Part shown: positions 1 to 6,591 of the stretch, piece after piece
Numbering within the stretch: the first letter of the stretch is position 1
How the letters are laid out: every line of letters begins with the position of its first letter
Assembly: GCA_021107495.1 (NCBI GenBank)
Contig: JAIOSR010000398.1
Location: 1 to 9,881 of the forward strand
Reading direction: 5' to 3'
Source of the DNA: Desulfobacterales bacterium
Lineage (GTDB): Bacteria > Desulfobacterota > DSM-4660 > Desulfatiglandales > Desulfatiglandaceae
DNA length: 9,881 bases
Translations under genes and position numbers: made by a program
Notes under the pieces: model-generated
Databases searched by the model: none
What the model was told of the DNA's origin: nothing
What the model saw: the letters and a program-made list of their open reading frames with translations, nothing else

Positions 1-618
1 CAACTGATTGCCCGGCTTACTGATACTGATGAATACGTGATGATGTTAGCAGGGAAAAACCTGCGTGTGGCCCTTGTGACCATCCACTGTGCGCTCAAGG
101 ATGTGCAGGACATTTTAAAGGAGGAGTTGGTTTACAGGACGATCATGATAACGGCTAAGGCACTTCGAGAGGACTTTGGCCTTGAAAATTCCAGCGTGGC
201 CGTGGCAGCCCTCAATCCCCATGCAGGAGAAGAAGGTCTCTTTGGTTCCGAAGAAGAGGAGATAATAACACCGGCGGTTGTAAGGGCTGCAAATGATGGT
301 GTTAACTTAGTCGGACCGTTGCCCTCGGACACTCTTTTTTATAAGGCGGCCAAAGGTCAATTTGGGGCGGTGATTGCCATGTACCACGATCAGGGATTAA
401 TTCCTTTGAAGCTTCTCCATTTTTCCGATGCGGTGAATGTTACATTGGGGCTTCCCATCATAAGGACGTCTGTTGATCATGGGACTGCCTATGATATCGC
501 AGGGACCGGTGAGGCCGATGCTTCCAGCCTGAAGGCGGCGATCAGGATGGCAGCAGAAATGGTCAGGAACAGGGCTGCAAAAAAATCCGGGTATCAGGAT
601 GATATTTTTATTTCATAA
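1..618 (+). CDS. pdxA: 4-hydroxythreonine-4-phosphate dehydrogenase PdxA, 5'-truncated by the window edge
   Basis: The reading frame is open from base 1 and ends at TAA 616-618. About 205 residues are present, roughly the last two thirds of a PdxA of about 330 residues. PdxA oxidises 4-phosphohydroxy-L-threonine with NAD in the cytoplasm, in the DXP-dependent pyridoxal phosphate pathway. All three metal-binding histidine regions of the family are visible: VTIHCALKDV (codons near 91-120), ALNPHAGEEG (near 208-237) and MYHDQG (near 379-396). The late TSVDHGTAYDIAGTG segment is also intact. A small deviation is ALKDV where PLxxV is usual. The true start lies outside the window, and the ATG codons near 37-45 are internal. 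The family call is very secure. No terminator-like T-run follows the stop, but the 638-720 palindrome lies 20 bases downstream. Confidence 0.95.
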   Translation, partial: QLIARLTDTDEYVMMLAGKNLRVALVTIHCALKDVQDILKEELVYRTIMITAKALREDFGLENSSVAVAALNPHAGEEGLFGSEEEEIITPAVVRAANDGVNLVGPLPSDTLFYKAAKGQFGAVIAMYHDQGLIPLKLLHFSDAVNVTLGLPIIRTSVDHGTAYDIAGTGEADASSLKAAIRMAAEMVRNRAAKKSGYQDDIFIS

Positions 619-637
619 ATCGATTAAATAATAAACA

Positions 638-720
638 GGCGCAAGGAGCAAGGCGCAGGGCGCAAGGAGCGGTGATTCGACTTTTTAATGTCTTGCGCCC
701 TATGCCTTGCGCCTTGTGCC
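638..720. repeat. Imperfect 30-bp inverted repeat (long hairpin) between pdxA and uvrA
   Basis: Left arm 638-667 pairs with right arm 691-720 at 25 of 30 positions. Three of the five mismatches become G-U pairs in RNA of the + strand. The loop is 23 bases (668-690). The left arm is built from short iterated units of the GGCGCAAGG type. It fills most of the 114-bp pdxA-uvrA gap. It could be a dispersed palindromic (REP/MITE-like) element or act as a transcript-end or attenuator structure. No T-run follows the right arm, so it is not a classical terminator. Confidence 0.7.
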
Positions 721-732
721 ATAATTTATACC

Positions 733-2970
733 ATGTCAACCGATTATATAAAAATAAGAAAGGCAAGGCAGCACAACCTGAGAGATATCTCCCTGGATAT
801 CCCGAGGAATAAACTGGTCGTCATCACGGGATTATCAGGCTCCGGCAAGTCTTCCCTGGCCTTTGATACCATCTATGCCGAAGGGCAGCGGCGGTATGTG
901 GAATCTTTGTCCGCCTACGCCCGTCAATTCCTTGAGCAGATGGAAAAACCGGATGTGGATTCCATTGAAGGGTTGTCTCCTGCCATTGCTATTGAACAGA
1001 GAACTTCGAATCGAAACCCCCGGTCCACAGTCGGCACGGTAACGGAGATATATGACTATTTGAGGGTCCTGTTTGCCAGAATAGGGCAGCCCCATTGCCC
1101 GAAATGCGGCCTGAAAATCAGCTCCCAGACCACCCAGCAGATTGTGGATCAGATCATGGAGCTTGAGCAGGGGTCCAGGGTTCAGGTATTAGCACCCATG
1201 GTTGACGGACGAAAGGGCGCTCACACCCAGCTCCTTCAGCGTCTGCGCAAAGATGGCTTTACCCGGATCAAGATAGACGGGGAGATCAGGCTCTTAGACG
1301 AAGAGATTGCCTTGGATAAGAACAAAAAACACGCAATCAGCGTAGTGGTTGACCGGCTGATAATAAAAAAGGAGATCCAACGACGTCTTACCGATTCTAT
1401 GGAACTCACCCTTTCTCTTTCAGACGGGATTGCGGTCCTGGACATTATCGGATCAAAAGAAATTTTTTTCAGCCAGAAGGCCGCTTGCCACAAATGCGGA
1501 CTCAGTCTCCCGGAACTGACACCTCAGATGTTCTCTTTTAATAATCCCCAGGGGGCATGCCGGGAGTGCAGCGGGTTGGGCACAAAGAGATATTTTGACC
1601 CGGATCTGATCATTCCCGATCCCGATCTTTCCTTGAGAGAAGGCGCCATTGCCCCGTGGGCAAACCGGCACTCTGTATATTTCCAGCAGATGCTTGATTC
1701 CCTGTGTGAGCATTACGGCGTTGATATCTATGCCCCTTTCAGGGAACTATCCGAAGATGTGCGAGAGGCTTTTCTTTATGGTTCAGGGGAAGACGAGGTC
1801 AAATTTTATTTTGAGAAGGATGACCGGAGGTATTCTTATACAAAAACTTTTGAGGGGATTATCCCCAACCTCGAAAGACGTTACCATGAAACCGATTCCT
1901 ATCAAGTACGGGAAGAGATCGAGCGATATATGAGTTTAAATCCCTGCCCGGACTGCGGGGGCGCCAGGCTGAAACCGATCAGCCTGGCGGTTAAGGTGGG
2001 AGGAATAGGCATCCATGAGATCACGGCTCTCTCTATTGAAAAATCGTATGAATTTTTTCAGACTTTGAAGCTGAGCGCAAAGGAAAAAGTTATTGCCGTA
2101 AGGGTTTTAAAGGAGATCAGGGAGCGGCTGGGTTTCTTGAGAAGTGTAGGTCTTGACTACCTTGCCATTGATCGTTCCTCGGGGACCCTTTCCGGGGGCG
2201 AAGATCAGCGAATCAGGCTTGCAACACAGATAAGCAGCGGTCTTGCCGGTGTGCTTTACGTGCTGGACGAGCCCAGCATCGGCCTCCATCAGAGAGATAA
2301 TCTTCGATTGTTAGACAACCTGAAACGATTGAGGGAACTGGGGAATACGGTGATGGTTGTTGAGCATGATGCTGAGACCATTTTGTCTGCCGACCATGTG
2401 ATAGATATGGGACCCGGGGCAGGGCTAAAGGGGGGACATGTGGTCTTTGAGGGGGCTCCTGACGATCTGGTCAGAGATAGTGTCTCATTGACGGGCCGGT
2501 ATCTGGCCGGTAAGCAGACAATTCCCCTGCCCGGGTCAAGACGCAGCGGTAACGGAAAGGCCATTGTGTTAGAAGGTGCGCAAGAAAACAATTTGAAAGA
2601 GATTGTCGTGGAAATTCCATTGGGCGTTTTTACCTGCGTTACGGGTGTTTCTGGTTCAGGCAAGAGCAGCCTGATAAACGGCATCCTTTCTCCCGCCCTT
2701 TGCCAGAAACTCTACCGTTCCAAAACCAGGGTTGGACGAGTAAAATCCGTGAAGGGGATTTACAACATTGACAAGGTGGTAAACATTGACCAGAGCCCCA
2801 TAGGCAGGACCCCGCGTTCCAACCCGGCAACTTACACCGGGGCATTTACGTATGTCCGTGAACTGTTTTCAATGCTCCCTGAATCTAAGGTAAGGGGATA
2901 CAGGCCAGGAAGATTCAGCTTTAATGTAAAGGGTGAAGATGTGAAGCGTGCAGGGGGGATGGCATTATAA
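733..2970 (+). CDS. uvrA: Excinuclease ABC subunit A, N-terminal part of a frameshifted uvrA
   Basis: UvrA is the dimeric DNA-damage sensor ATPase of nucleotide excision repair. This frame holds Walker A GLSGSGKSS (residues 33-41), the CPKCG and CHKCG zinc-binding pairs, the CPDCGG motif, signature LSGGEDQ (486-492), Walker B YVLDEPSIGLHQRD and the second Walker A GVSGSGKSS (638-646). The start at ATG 733 was chosen because homologues begin just before the HNL motif. An ATG at 688 lies inside the upstream palindrome and only adds a repeat-encoded tail. No clear Shine-Dalgarno precedes 733. The frame is correct until FNVKG (to about 2934), then runs out of frame to TAA 2968-2970, just before the C-terminal zinc finger. 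Restoring one base (a G next to 2935) joins it to the fragment that follows, giving about 940 residues, the usual UvrA length. D491 replaces the alanine usual in LSGGEAQ. Alone, this fragment lacks the second signature and Walker B and should be inactive. Confidence 0.93.
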   Translation: MSTDYIKIRKARQHNLRDISLDIPRNKLVVITGLSGSGKSSLAFDTIYAEGQRRYVESLSAYARQFLEQMEKPDVDSIEGLSPAIAIEQRTSNRNPRSTVGTVTEIYDYLRVLFARIGQPHCPKCGLKISSQTTQQIVDQIMELEQGSRVQVLAPMVDGRKGAHTQLLQRLRKDGFTRIKIDGEIRLLDEEIALDKNKKHAISVVVDRLIIKKEIQRRLTDSMELTLSLSDGIAVLDIIGSKEIFFSQKAACHKCGLSLPELTPQMFSFNNPQGACRECSGLGTKRYFDPDLIIPDPDLSLREGAIAPWANRHSVYFQQMLDSLCEHYGVDIYAPFRELSEDVREAFLYGSGEDEVKFYFEKDDRRYSYTKTFEGIIPNLERRYHETDSYQVREEIERYMSLNPCPDCGGARLKPISLAVKVGGIGIHEITALSIEKSYEFFQTLKLSAKEKVIAVRVLKEIRERLGFLRSVGLDYLAIDRSSGTLSGGEDQRIRLATQISSGLAGVLYVLDEPSIGLHQRDNLRLLDNLKRLRELGNTVMVVEHDAETILSADHVIDMGPGAGLKGGHVVFEGAPDDLVRDSVSLTGRYLAGKQTIPLPGSRRSGNGKAIVLEGAQENNLKEIVVEIPLGVFTCVTGVSGSGKSSLINGILSPALCQKLYRSKTRVGRVKSVKGIYNIDKVVNIDQSPIGRTPRSNPATYTGAFTYVRELFSMLPESKVRGYRPGRFSFNVKGEDVKRAGGMAL

Positions 2971-3554
2971 AGATAGAGATGCATTTTCTTCCGGATGTTT
3001 ACGTAACATGCGAGGCATGCAAGGGTCTTCGTTATAATCGCGATACTTTAGAGGTAAAATACAAGGGTTACACCATAGCGGATGTCCTTGATATGACTGT
3101 GAACCAGGCCTTTTCATTTTTCGAGACCATACCCAGGATTAAAAACAAGTTAAGTACCCTGGCGGATGTGGGTCTCGGTTATATCAAGTTGGGGCAGCCT
3201 GCCACTACACTTTCGGGAGGAGAAGCCCAGAGAATAAAGCTTTCCAAGGAACTGAGCAAGAAAAACACGGGAAGGACACTCTATCTCCTCGATGAACCGA
3301 CCACAGGTCTCCATTTCGACGACATCCGGAAACTCCTTGAGGTTTTGAATCATCTGGTGGAGCTTAAGAACACGGTTGTGGTCATAGAGCATAATTTAGA
3401 CGTGATAAAAACGGCAGATCATATTATTGATCTCGGTCCGGAGGGGGGAGAAAAGGGCGGGTATATCGTGGGGACGGGAACGCCCGAAGAGATTGCAGCA
3501 ATCAGGGATTCATACACGGGGCAATTCTTGAAACAATATTTGGGAGTTTCATAG
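2937..3554 (+). CDS. uvrA: Excinuclease ABC subunit A, C-terminal part of the frameshifted uvrA
   Basis: This is the continuation of uvrA in the +3 frame. From 2937 it reads RCEACRGDGIIKIE, then HFLPDVYVTCEAC, which rebuilds the C-X2-C-X19-C-X2-C zinc finger of UvrA that touches DNA. It then has the second signature LSGGEAQRIKL, Walker B LYLLDEPTTGLHFDDI and the switch region VVVIEHNLDVIKTADHIIDLGPEGG. It ends at TAG 3552-3554. An ATG at 2979 could serve as a restart, but a product without either Walker A would not be a working ATPase. Except for the missing base, the sequence is well conserved to the C-terminus, so the lesion is either very recent or a sequencing/assembly error. The gene end overlaps the rex end by 6 bp in tail-to-tail orientation. 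Confidence 0.93.
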   Translation, partial: RCEACRGDGIIKIEMHFLPDVYVTCEACKGLRYNRDTLEVKYKGYTIADVLDMTVNQAFSFFETIPRIKNKLSTLADVGLGYIKLGQPATTLSGGEAQRIKLSKELSKKNTGRTLYLLDEPTTGLHFDDIRKLLEVLNHLVELKNTVVVIEHNLDVIKTADHIIDLGPEGGEKGGYIVGTGTPEEIAAIRDSYTGQFLKQYLGVS

Positions 3555-4184
3555 AATTTTGGCAATGTGATAAGCTAAGTGCTCTAATTTTACTGCAAAA
3601 TCCACGTTTTCAATCTTACAGCACTCGAGGGTCCTTATCTGGACAGGAGCAAAGTTGAGGATGGCTTTTACACCTGAGTCCATGAGAAGATCCGCAAATC
3701 GCTGGGCTTCATGTGGGCGTGTGGTGATGACCCCTATTTCAATTTTGAGGTCCCGGACCGATTCCCTAATCCTGCTGGTCGGTTCAATGATCAAACCGCA
3801 GGGGAGTGTTCTTCCGATTTTTGTGGGGTCAGAATCAAAGGCAGCAACAAACTTGTAGCCCCTTTTCTTGAAGTTTTCATTTTCGGCAATTGCACTGCCT
3901 AAATTGCCCATACCCACTATGCAGAGGGTCCAATCCCTATCGGTCGCTAAAATCTTCTTGATTTCCACCAACAAATCCCTGACATCGTATCCTACGCCTC
4001 GTACACCGAATTCACCAAAGTACGCCAGGTCCTTTCTTACCTGTGCAGGGTTCACACCGCACAGACGGGCAAGTTTTTCCGATGAGATGACAGGGGTCTC
4101 ACTATCCAGAAGGGCCTCAAGGGGTCTTGAGTAATAAGCTAAACGCTCTATGCTGGGGGCCGGTATCTTGGATTCCTTGTTCAT
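3549..4184 (-). CDS. rex: Redox-sensing transcriptional repressor Rex
   Basis: Rex proteins are dimeric repressors that leave DNA when NADH rises relative to NAD+. The 211-residue length matches the family. The N-terminal winged helix has the typical PAPSIERLAYYSRPL start and the QVRKDLAYFGEFGVRGVGY recognition and linker segment (about residues 48-66). The Rossmann domain has CIVGMGNLGSA (GxGxxG) and AAFDSDP, where the Asp after the second strand suits NAD(H). NFAPVQI and the last helix for domain swapping follow. The start is ATG at 4184-4182. The gene lies directly after atpE but is separated from it by a strong terminator (4264-4294), so it probably uses its own promoter in 4185-4263. A Rex-like operator there suggests autorepression. 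The gene ends inside the last codons of uvrA on the other strand. Confidence 0.94.
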   Translation of the reverse strand: MNKESKIPAPSIERLAYYSRPLEALLDSETPVISSEKLARLCGVNPAQVRKDLAYFGEFGVRGVGYDVRDLLVEIKKILATDRDWTLCIVGMGNLGSAIAENENFKKRGYKFVAAFDSDPTKIGRTLPCGLIIEPTSRIRESVRDLKIEIGVITTRPHEAQRFADLLMDSGVKAILNFAPVQIRTLECCKIENVDFAVKLEHLAYHIAKIL

Positions 4185-4234
4185 GGATCATCCCTGAATT
4201 TTAAATCAGGATAAGGCCGCGGGGAAACGCGATA

Positions 4235-4252
4235 TTGTGAAATATTGCACAT
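4235..4252. promoter_or_regulatory. Candidate Rex operator upstream of rex
   Basis: TTGTGAAATATTGCACAT compared with the known Rex consensus TTGTGAAnnnnTTCACAA: the left half-site matches 7 of 7 and the right half-site 5 of 7. It lies 50-68 bases upstream of the rex start and just after the atpE terminator, where an autoregulatory site is expected. A weak -35-like TTCAAC (4259-4254, minus strand) touches its edge, but I see no good -10. Confidence 0.5.
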
Positions 4253-4263
4253 AGTTGAAGAAT

Positions 4264-4294
4264 AAAAAGAGGGTCTTTGACAGACCCTCTTTTT
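4264..4294 (-). terminator. Rho-independent terminator after atpE (symmetrical)
   Basis: A perfect 13-bp stem (4264-4276 with 4282-4294; GAGGGTCT core flanked by A5/T5) closes a 5-base loop. It starts 10 bases after the atpE stop. On the minus strand the stem ends in a T-run continuing as TTTTTATTCTT. The A/T flanks make it potentially bidirectional, but the only gene reading toward it is atpE. It separates the Fo transcript from rex. Confidence 0.9.
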
Positions 4295-4303
4295 CCTTCT
4301 GGA

Positions 4304-4681
4304 TTAAGCGCCTAAAGATTTCAGGATAAGGTCAAACAGCTTGCCCATATCCGGAATCTTAAAGACCATGATAAAGCAGATAACCAGGGCATAAATACAG
4401 AGGGATTCGATCAGGGCCAGACCAATAATCATGGTGGTCATGATCTTACCGCCTGCTTCCGGGTTCCTGGCTGTTCCCTGCAGGGCACCGTTAATGGCAT
4501 TACCCATACCGATGCCGGTTCCCAGGGCGGCCAGTCCAATACCGGCGCCGCAGGCGATGGCGATTCCGAAGAACACCCACATACCGGCTGCCTTCACCGC
4601 TTCATCCCCGGCTAATGCCATGGAAGCTGTACCCAGGACCAGAACTGCTGTTAGGACTCCTGTTAACGTTTTTTTAGACAT
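4304..4681 (-). CDS. atpE: ATP synthase Fo subunit c, with N-terminal signal-like extension
   Basis: Subunit c forms the rotating membrane ring of F-type ATP synthase. At 125 residues it is longer than the common 75-90. The extra N-terminus (residues 1-24, ending ALA before GDE) looks like a cleavable signal peptide. Helix 1 has a glycine-rich run (GAGIGLAALGTGIGMG, residues 45-60), the loop is ARNPEA with R72, and helix 2 carries the ion-binding carboxylate E92 in LALIESLCIYALV. The position where sodium-type rings have Gln is M59, and the Thr after Glu-Ser is Leu, so proton coupling is more likely than sodium, although Ser and Tyr of the sodium pattern are present. The start ATG 4681 has an ideal AGGAGG (4692-4687) five bases upstream. 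It follows atpB after 110 bp and is the last gene before the terminator. Confidence 0.95.
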   Translation of the reverse strand: MSKKTLTGVLTAVLVLGTASMALAGDEAVKAAGMWVFFGIAIACGAGIGLAALGTGIGMGNAINGALQGTARNPEAGGKIMTTMIIGLALIESLCIYALVICFIMVFKIPDMGKLFDLILKSLGA

Positions 4682-4686
4682 GTGAT

Positions 4687-4692
4687 CCTCCT
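4687..4692 (-). promoter_or_regulatory. Strong ribosome binding site of atpE
   Basis: AGGAGG on the minus strand, 5 bases before ATG 4681. It is the strongest site in the Fo operon, fitting the high copy number of subunit c per complex. Confidence 0.8.
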
Positions 4693-4791
4693 TTCATTTA
4701 TTTTGGCCTTCTTCCTAAACTTGTGTTTCACAAATTCTATTACTAAATCCTCAACTATTTGAAGATCAGCATACTGTTGGCATTCAATAAT

Positions 4792-5481
4792 TTAGTGGGC
4801 CTCTTCCATGGCGCCCACAAAATACATAATGGAAAGGAGCATAAATACGAGGGCCTGTATAAAACTCACCAGAATACCCAGAAAGAGGATCGGTAATGGA
4901 GCAAGATAGAGCCCTGCCAGCATGAAAAGGATTGAGAGCACCATCTCTTTTCCAAAGATATTTCCGAAAAGCCGGACACTCAGTGACATGATCCGTGCGA
5001 AATGTCCGATGAGCTCAATGGGGAACATCAAAGGAGCCAACCACCAGACAGGCCCTAAGAAATGTTTTATGTACTTGACACCATGGAATTTAATACCAAT
5101 GGCATGGGTTAAAACAAACGAACAAATGGCTAAGGCAAGAGTCGTATTCAAATTGGCCGTGGGTGAATTAAAACCGGGTATCAAGCCGATGAGGTTTGAT
5201 GTCAGGATGAAAAGAAAAATGGTCGCTATATACGGGAAAAAGAACCTGCCTTCAGGCCCCGTAATTTCCACCATAAAGTTCTCAAGACCACCAAGCAGAA
5301 TCTCAAAAAAATTCTGCCCCTTTTTAGGAAGAAGCTGGACCCCTCTGGCAAACAGGAGGGCGCTCACAATCAGAATGAGCATGACCAGCCATGCATGAGT
5401 TACATGAGAAAAGGAACGGGAAAAATGTTCTAAACCAATGGCTGAAAGAATTGAGTCTATAAAGAAAATAGGATGCTCCAT
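4792..5481 (-). CDS. atpB: ATP synthase Fo subunit a
   Basis: Subunit a is the stator channel protein that passes ions to the c ring. It has 229 residues and several hydrophobic helices. The essential arginine is R170 in SLSVRLFGNIFGKE, the hallmark of the family. The later FIQALVFMLLSIMYFVGA helix supplies the conserved Gln. The TSNLIGLIPGF segment (residues 94-104) and the PIELIGHFARIMSL approach are also typical. The start ATG 5481 lies 3 bases after the atpI stop, and GGGGAGG sits 11 bases upstream inside the end of atpI, so the two are probably coupled in translation. The 110-bp gap to atpE holds no gene and no clear terminator. Confidence 0.96.
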   Translation of the reverse strand: MEHPIFFIDSILSAIGLEHFSRSFSHVTHAWLVMLILIVSALLFARGVQLLPKKGQNFFEILLGGLENFMVEITGPEGRFFFPYIATIFLFILTSNLIGLIPGFNSPTANLNTTLALAICSFVLTHAIGIKFHGVKYIKHFLGPVWWLAPLMFPIELIGHFARIMSLSVRLFGNIFGKEMVLSILFMLAGLYLAPLPILFLGILVSFIQALVFMLLSIMYFVGAMEEAH

Positions 5482-5484
5482 AAT

Positions 5485-5874
5485 CTATATTGCCTCCCCG
5501 GATGATGTTTTCCAAGCTGCACGGATTCCGATGTTGATGATGCTAAAAACCACGATCGAGAGCCCGATGGCCAAGCCTATGGGATTCACCCAGCCATTGG
5601 TGATCAGGATATAGATAATTATGCCCAAAATGGCAAGCCTAAAATAATATTTTGCCACGATGGCCAGTTTGTTGCTTTTCATGACCCCGTCAGGGGAAAA
5701 AGAGCAGCGGATGGTATGTTGAAGTACATTAAAATTGGCAATAATGATAAGGCCTCCGAGGATGATGCCCAGCGTAAAGGCGGAACTCATGAGAAAAAAA
5801 CTGACAGATCCCAAGATCATCAGGATGATCCAGTTCTGAGCCCTGAGCTGCTTAACTAACTTTTCCCAATCCAT
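5485..5874 (-). CDS. atpI: ATP synthase subunit I (AtpI)
   Basis: This is a 129-residue membrane protein with about four hydrophobic segments (roughly residues 15-31, 32-50, 72-91, 95-117). Its place directly before atpB identifies it as AtpI (ATP-synt_I family), which helps c-ring assembly or ion supply in other bacteria. The start MDWEKL at ATG 5874 was preferred because it overlaps the atpZ stop as TAATG, a classical coupling arrangement. The longer upstream frame to 5961 would overlap atpZ. The stop is TAG (5487-5485). Sequence conservation in this family is low, so the call rests on topology and position. Confidence 0.85.
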   Translation of the reverse strand: MDWEKLVKQLRAQNWIILMILGSVSFFLMSSAFTLGIILGGLIIIANFNVLQHTIRCSFSPDGVMKSNKLAIVAKYYFRLAILGIIIYILITNGWVNPIGLAIGLSIVVFSIINIGIRAAWKTSSGEAI

Positions 5875-6092
5875 TACAGATCCTTGGCCTTTTTGTACAG
5901 GATATAGAGATTCCTGAATGCAGCGGCGATACCCAAGCCCAGGAAAATAAATGAAAACCAAGGTTGGGTCCCGAATTTTTTATCGATATAATAGCCAATG
6001 AGTGCCCCCAAAGCGATTGACAGGGCCATGGTCATACCGATGGTGCTGAAATAGCCTAATGTTTTTATAGTTTTTTTTAGGTCTTCATCCAT
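5874..6092 (-). CDS. atpZ: AtpZ-like small membrane protein of the ATP synthase operon
   Basis: This 72-residue protein has a charged N-terminus, two transmembrane helices (about 12-35 and 45-64) and the conserved central LIGYYIDKKFGTQPW hairpin followed by GLGIAAAFRNLY. This pattern matches the ATPase_gene1/AtpZ family found first in many bacterial atp operons. AtpZ works with AtpI in c-ring assembly or divalent cation supply in the species studied. It is the first gene of the Fo operon here, and its TAA overlaps the atpI ATG by one base. No strong Shine-Dalgarno is seen; a purine stretch near AAGGAC lies well upstream. Confidence 0.87.
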   Translation of the reverse strand: MDEDLKKTIKTLGYFSTIGMTMALSIALGALIGYYIDKKFGTQPWFSFIFLGLGIAAAFRNLYILYKKAKDL

Positions 6093-6131
6093 ATGACAAG
6101 ACCAGTGACCTTAGTCCTTTGGGGAAAAATC

Positions 6132-6149
6132 TTGTGACTTTTATCACAA
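6132..6149. promoter_or_regulatory. Candidate Rex operator upstream of the atpZIBE operon
   Basis: TTGTGACTTTTATCACAA is an 18-bp palindrome (arms 6131-6137 and 6144-6150) that matches the Rex consensus TTGTGAAnnnnTTCACAA at all but the two innermost arm positions. It overlaps the -10 of the candidate atp promoter, as expected for a repressor site. rex itself lies at the end of this gene cluster. A CRP/FNR-family factor such as HcpR can use a similar TTGTGA-N6-TCACAA palindrome and is the main alternative. Confidence 0.7.
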
Positions 6150-6167
6150 GTTTTCCGGCAAAGTCAA
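6138..6167 (-). promoter_or_regulatory. Candidate promoter of the atpZIBE operon
   Basis: On the minus strand, -35 TTGACT (6167-6162) and -10 TAAAAG (6143-6138) are separated by 18 bases. The -35 matches 5 of 6 and the -10 matches 4 of 6. It lies about 46 bases before the atpZ start, within the 130-bp gap after hemL, where no clear terminator is seen. Read-through from hemL therefore remains possible. Confidence 0.5.
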
Positions 6168-6222
6168 CAGGTTTTTAGTTCGAAATAGCAAGCCACAGCA
6201 TTTCCGGGCTTGGATTCTTTTG

Positions 6223-6588
6223 CTACAACGAGCCAAAAGCAATGGCTGCGGCGTCAATGGTCTTCCGGATTACTCCTTCGCCGTGGGCCGTGGACAGAAA
6301 ACTTGCTTCAAACGGGGACGGGGCAAGATATATACCCTGATCCAGCATGCTCTTGAAATATTTTCTAAAGAGGTTTACGTCACTGGCCTTGGCGTCTTCA
6401 AAATCGTTTACAGGCCCGTTATTAAAAAAGAGAGAACCCATGGAACCGATTCGGTTAATCGTGACTGGAATACCCGCAGCCCGGGCCGCATTTTCAAGTC
6501 CGGAAAACAGCATTTCAGCCTTTTTTTCGAGCCCGGGATAGACCTCTCCCCTATTAAGGTTCTTTAGCGTTGTCAGGACGGCGGCCAT
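6223..6588 (-). CDS. hemL: Glutamate-1-semialdehyde aminomutase, C-terminal part of the interrupted hemL
   Basis: This is the C-terminal 122 codons of hemL, in the same frame as the N-terminal part but behind the TAG at 6594-6592. It opens with AMAAVLTTLKNL (residue 305 onward of the full protein) and continues through the small C-terminal domain, including INRIGSMGSLFF, DVNLFRKYFKSMLDQGIYLAPSPFEASFLSTAHGEGVI. It ends at TAG 6225-6223. With the amber codon read as an amino acid, the total is 426 residues, the usual HemL length. An internal ATG at 6588 could allow restart, but no ribosome binding site is seen and the fragment would lack the PLP lysine. Confidence 0.9.
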   Translation of the reverse strand: MAAVLTTLKNLNRGEVYPGLEKKAEMLFSGLENAARAAGIPVTINRIGSMGSLFFNNGPVNDFEDAKASDVNLFRKYFKSMLDQGIYLAPSPFEASFLSTAHGEGVIRKTIDAAAIAFGSL

Positions 6589-6591
6589 GGC

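Noticed and set aside
688..732. Upstream ATG 688 as uvrA start
   Set aside because: The 15 extra codons lie inside the right arm of the palindrome and encode a Cys/Ala-rich tail unlike any UvrA N-terminus. ATG 733 fits the family.
2929..2940. Programmed frameshift in uvrA
   Set aside because: The bases around 2929-2938 (AAG GGT GAA GAT) have no slippery heptamer of the X XXY YYZ type and no downstream pseudoknot was evident. UvrA is not known to use recoding.
4191..4208. CCTGAATTTTAAATCAGG near the rex start as an operator or hairpin
   Set aside because: Only 5 bp of each arm pair well, and the AT-rich centre makes this a likely chance palindrome. It could overlap the rex ribosome binding region, but the support is too weak.
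4721..4733. TTGTGTTTCACAA palindrome in the atpB-atpE gap as a third Rex site
   Set aside because: The half-sites are only 3 bases apart, while Rex needs 8 between TTGTG and CACAA. No promoter was recognised beside it.
4922..5398. 158-codon plus-strand frame
   Set aside because: It is a shadow antisense to atpB, whose subunit a motifs are unmistakable.
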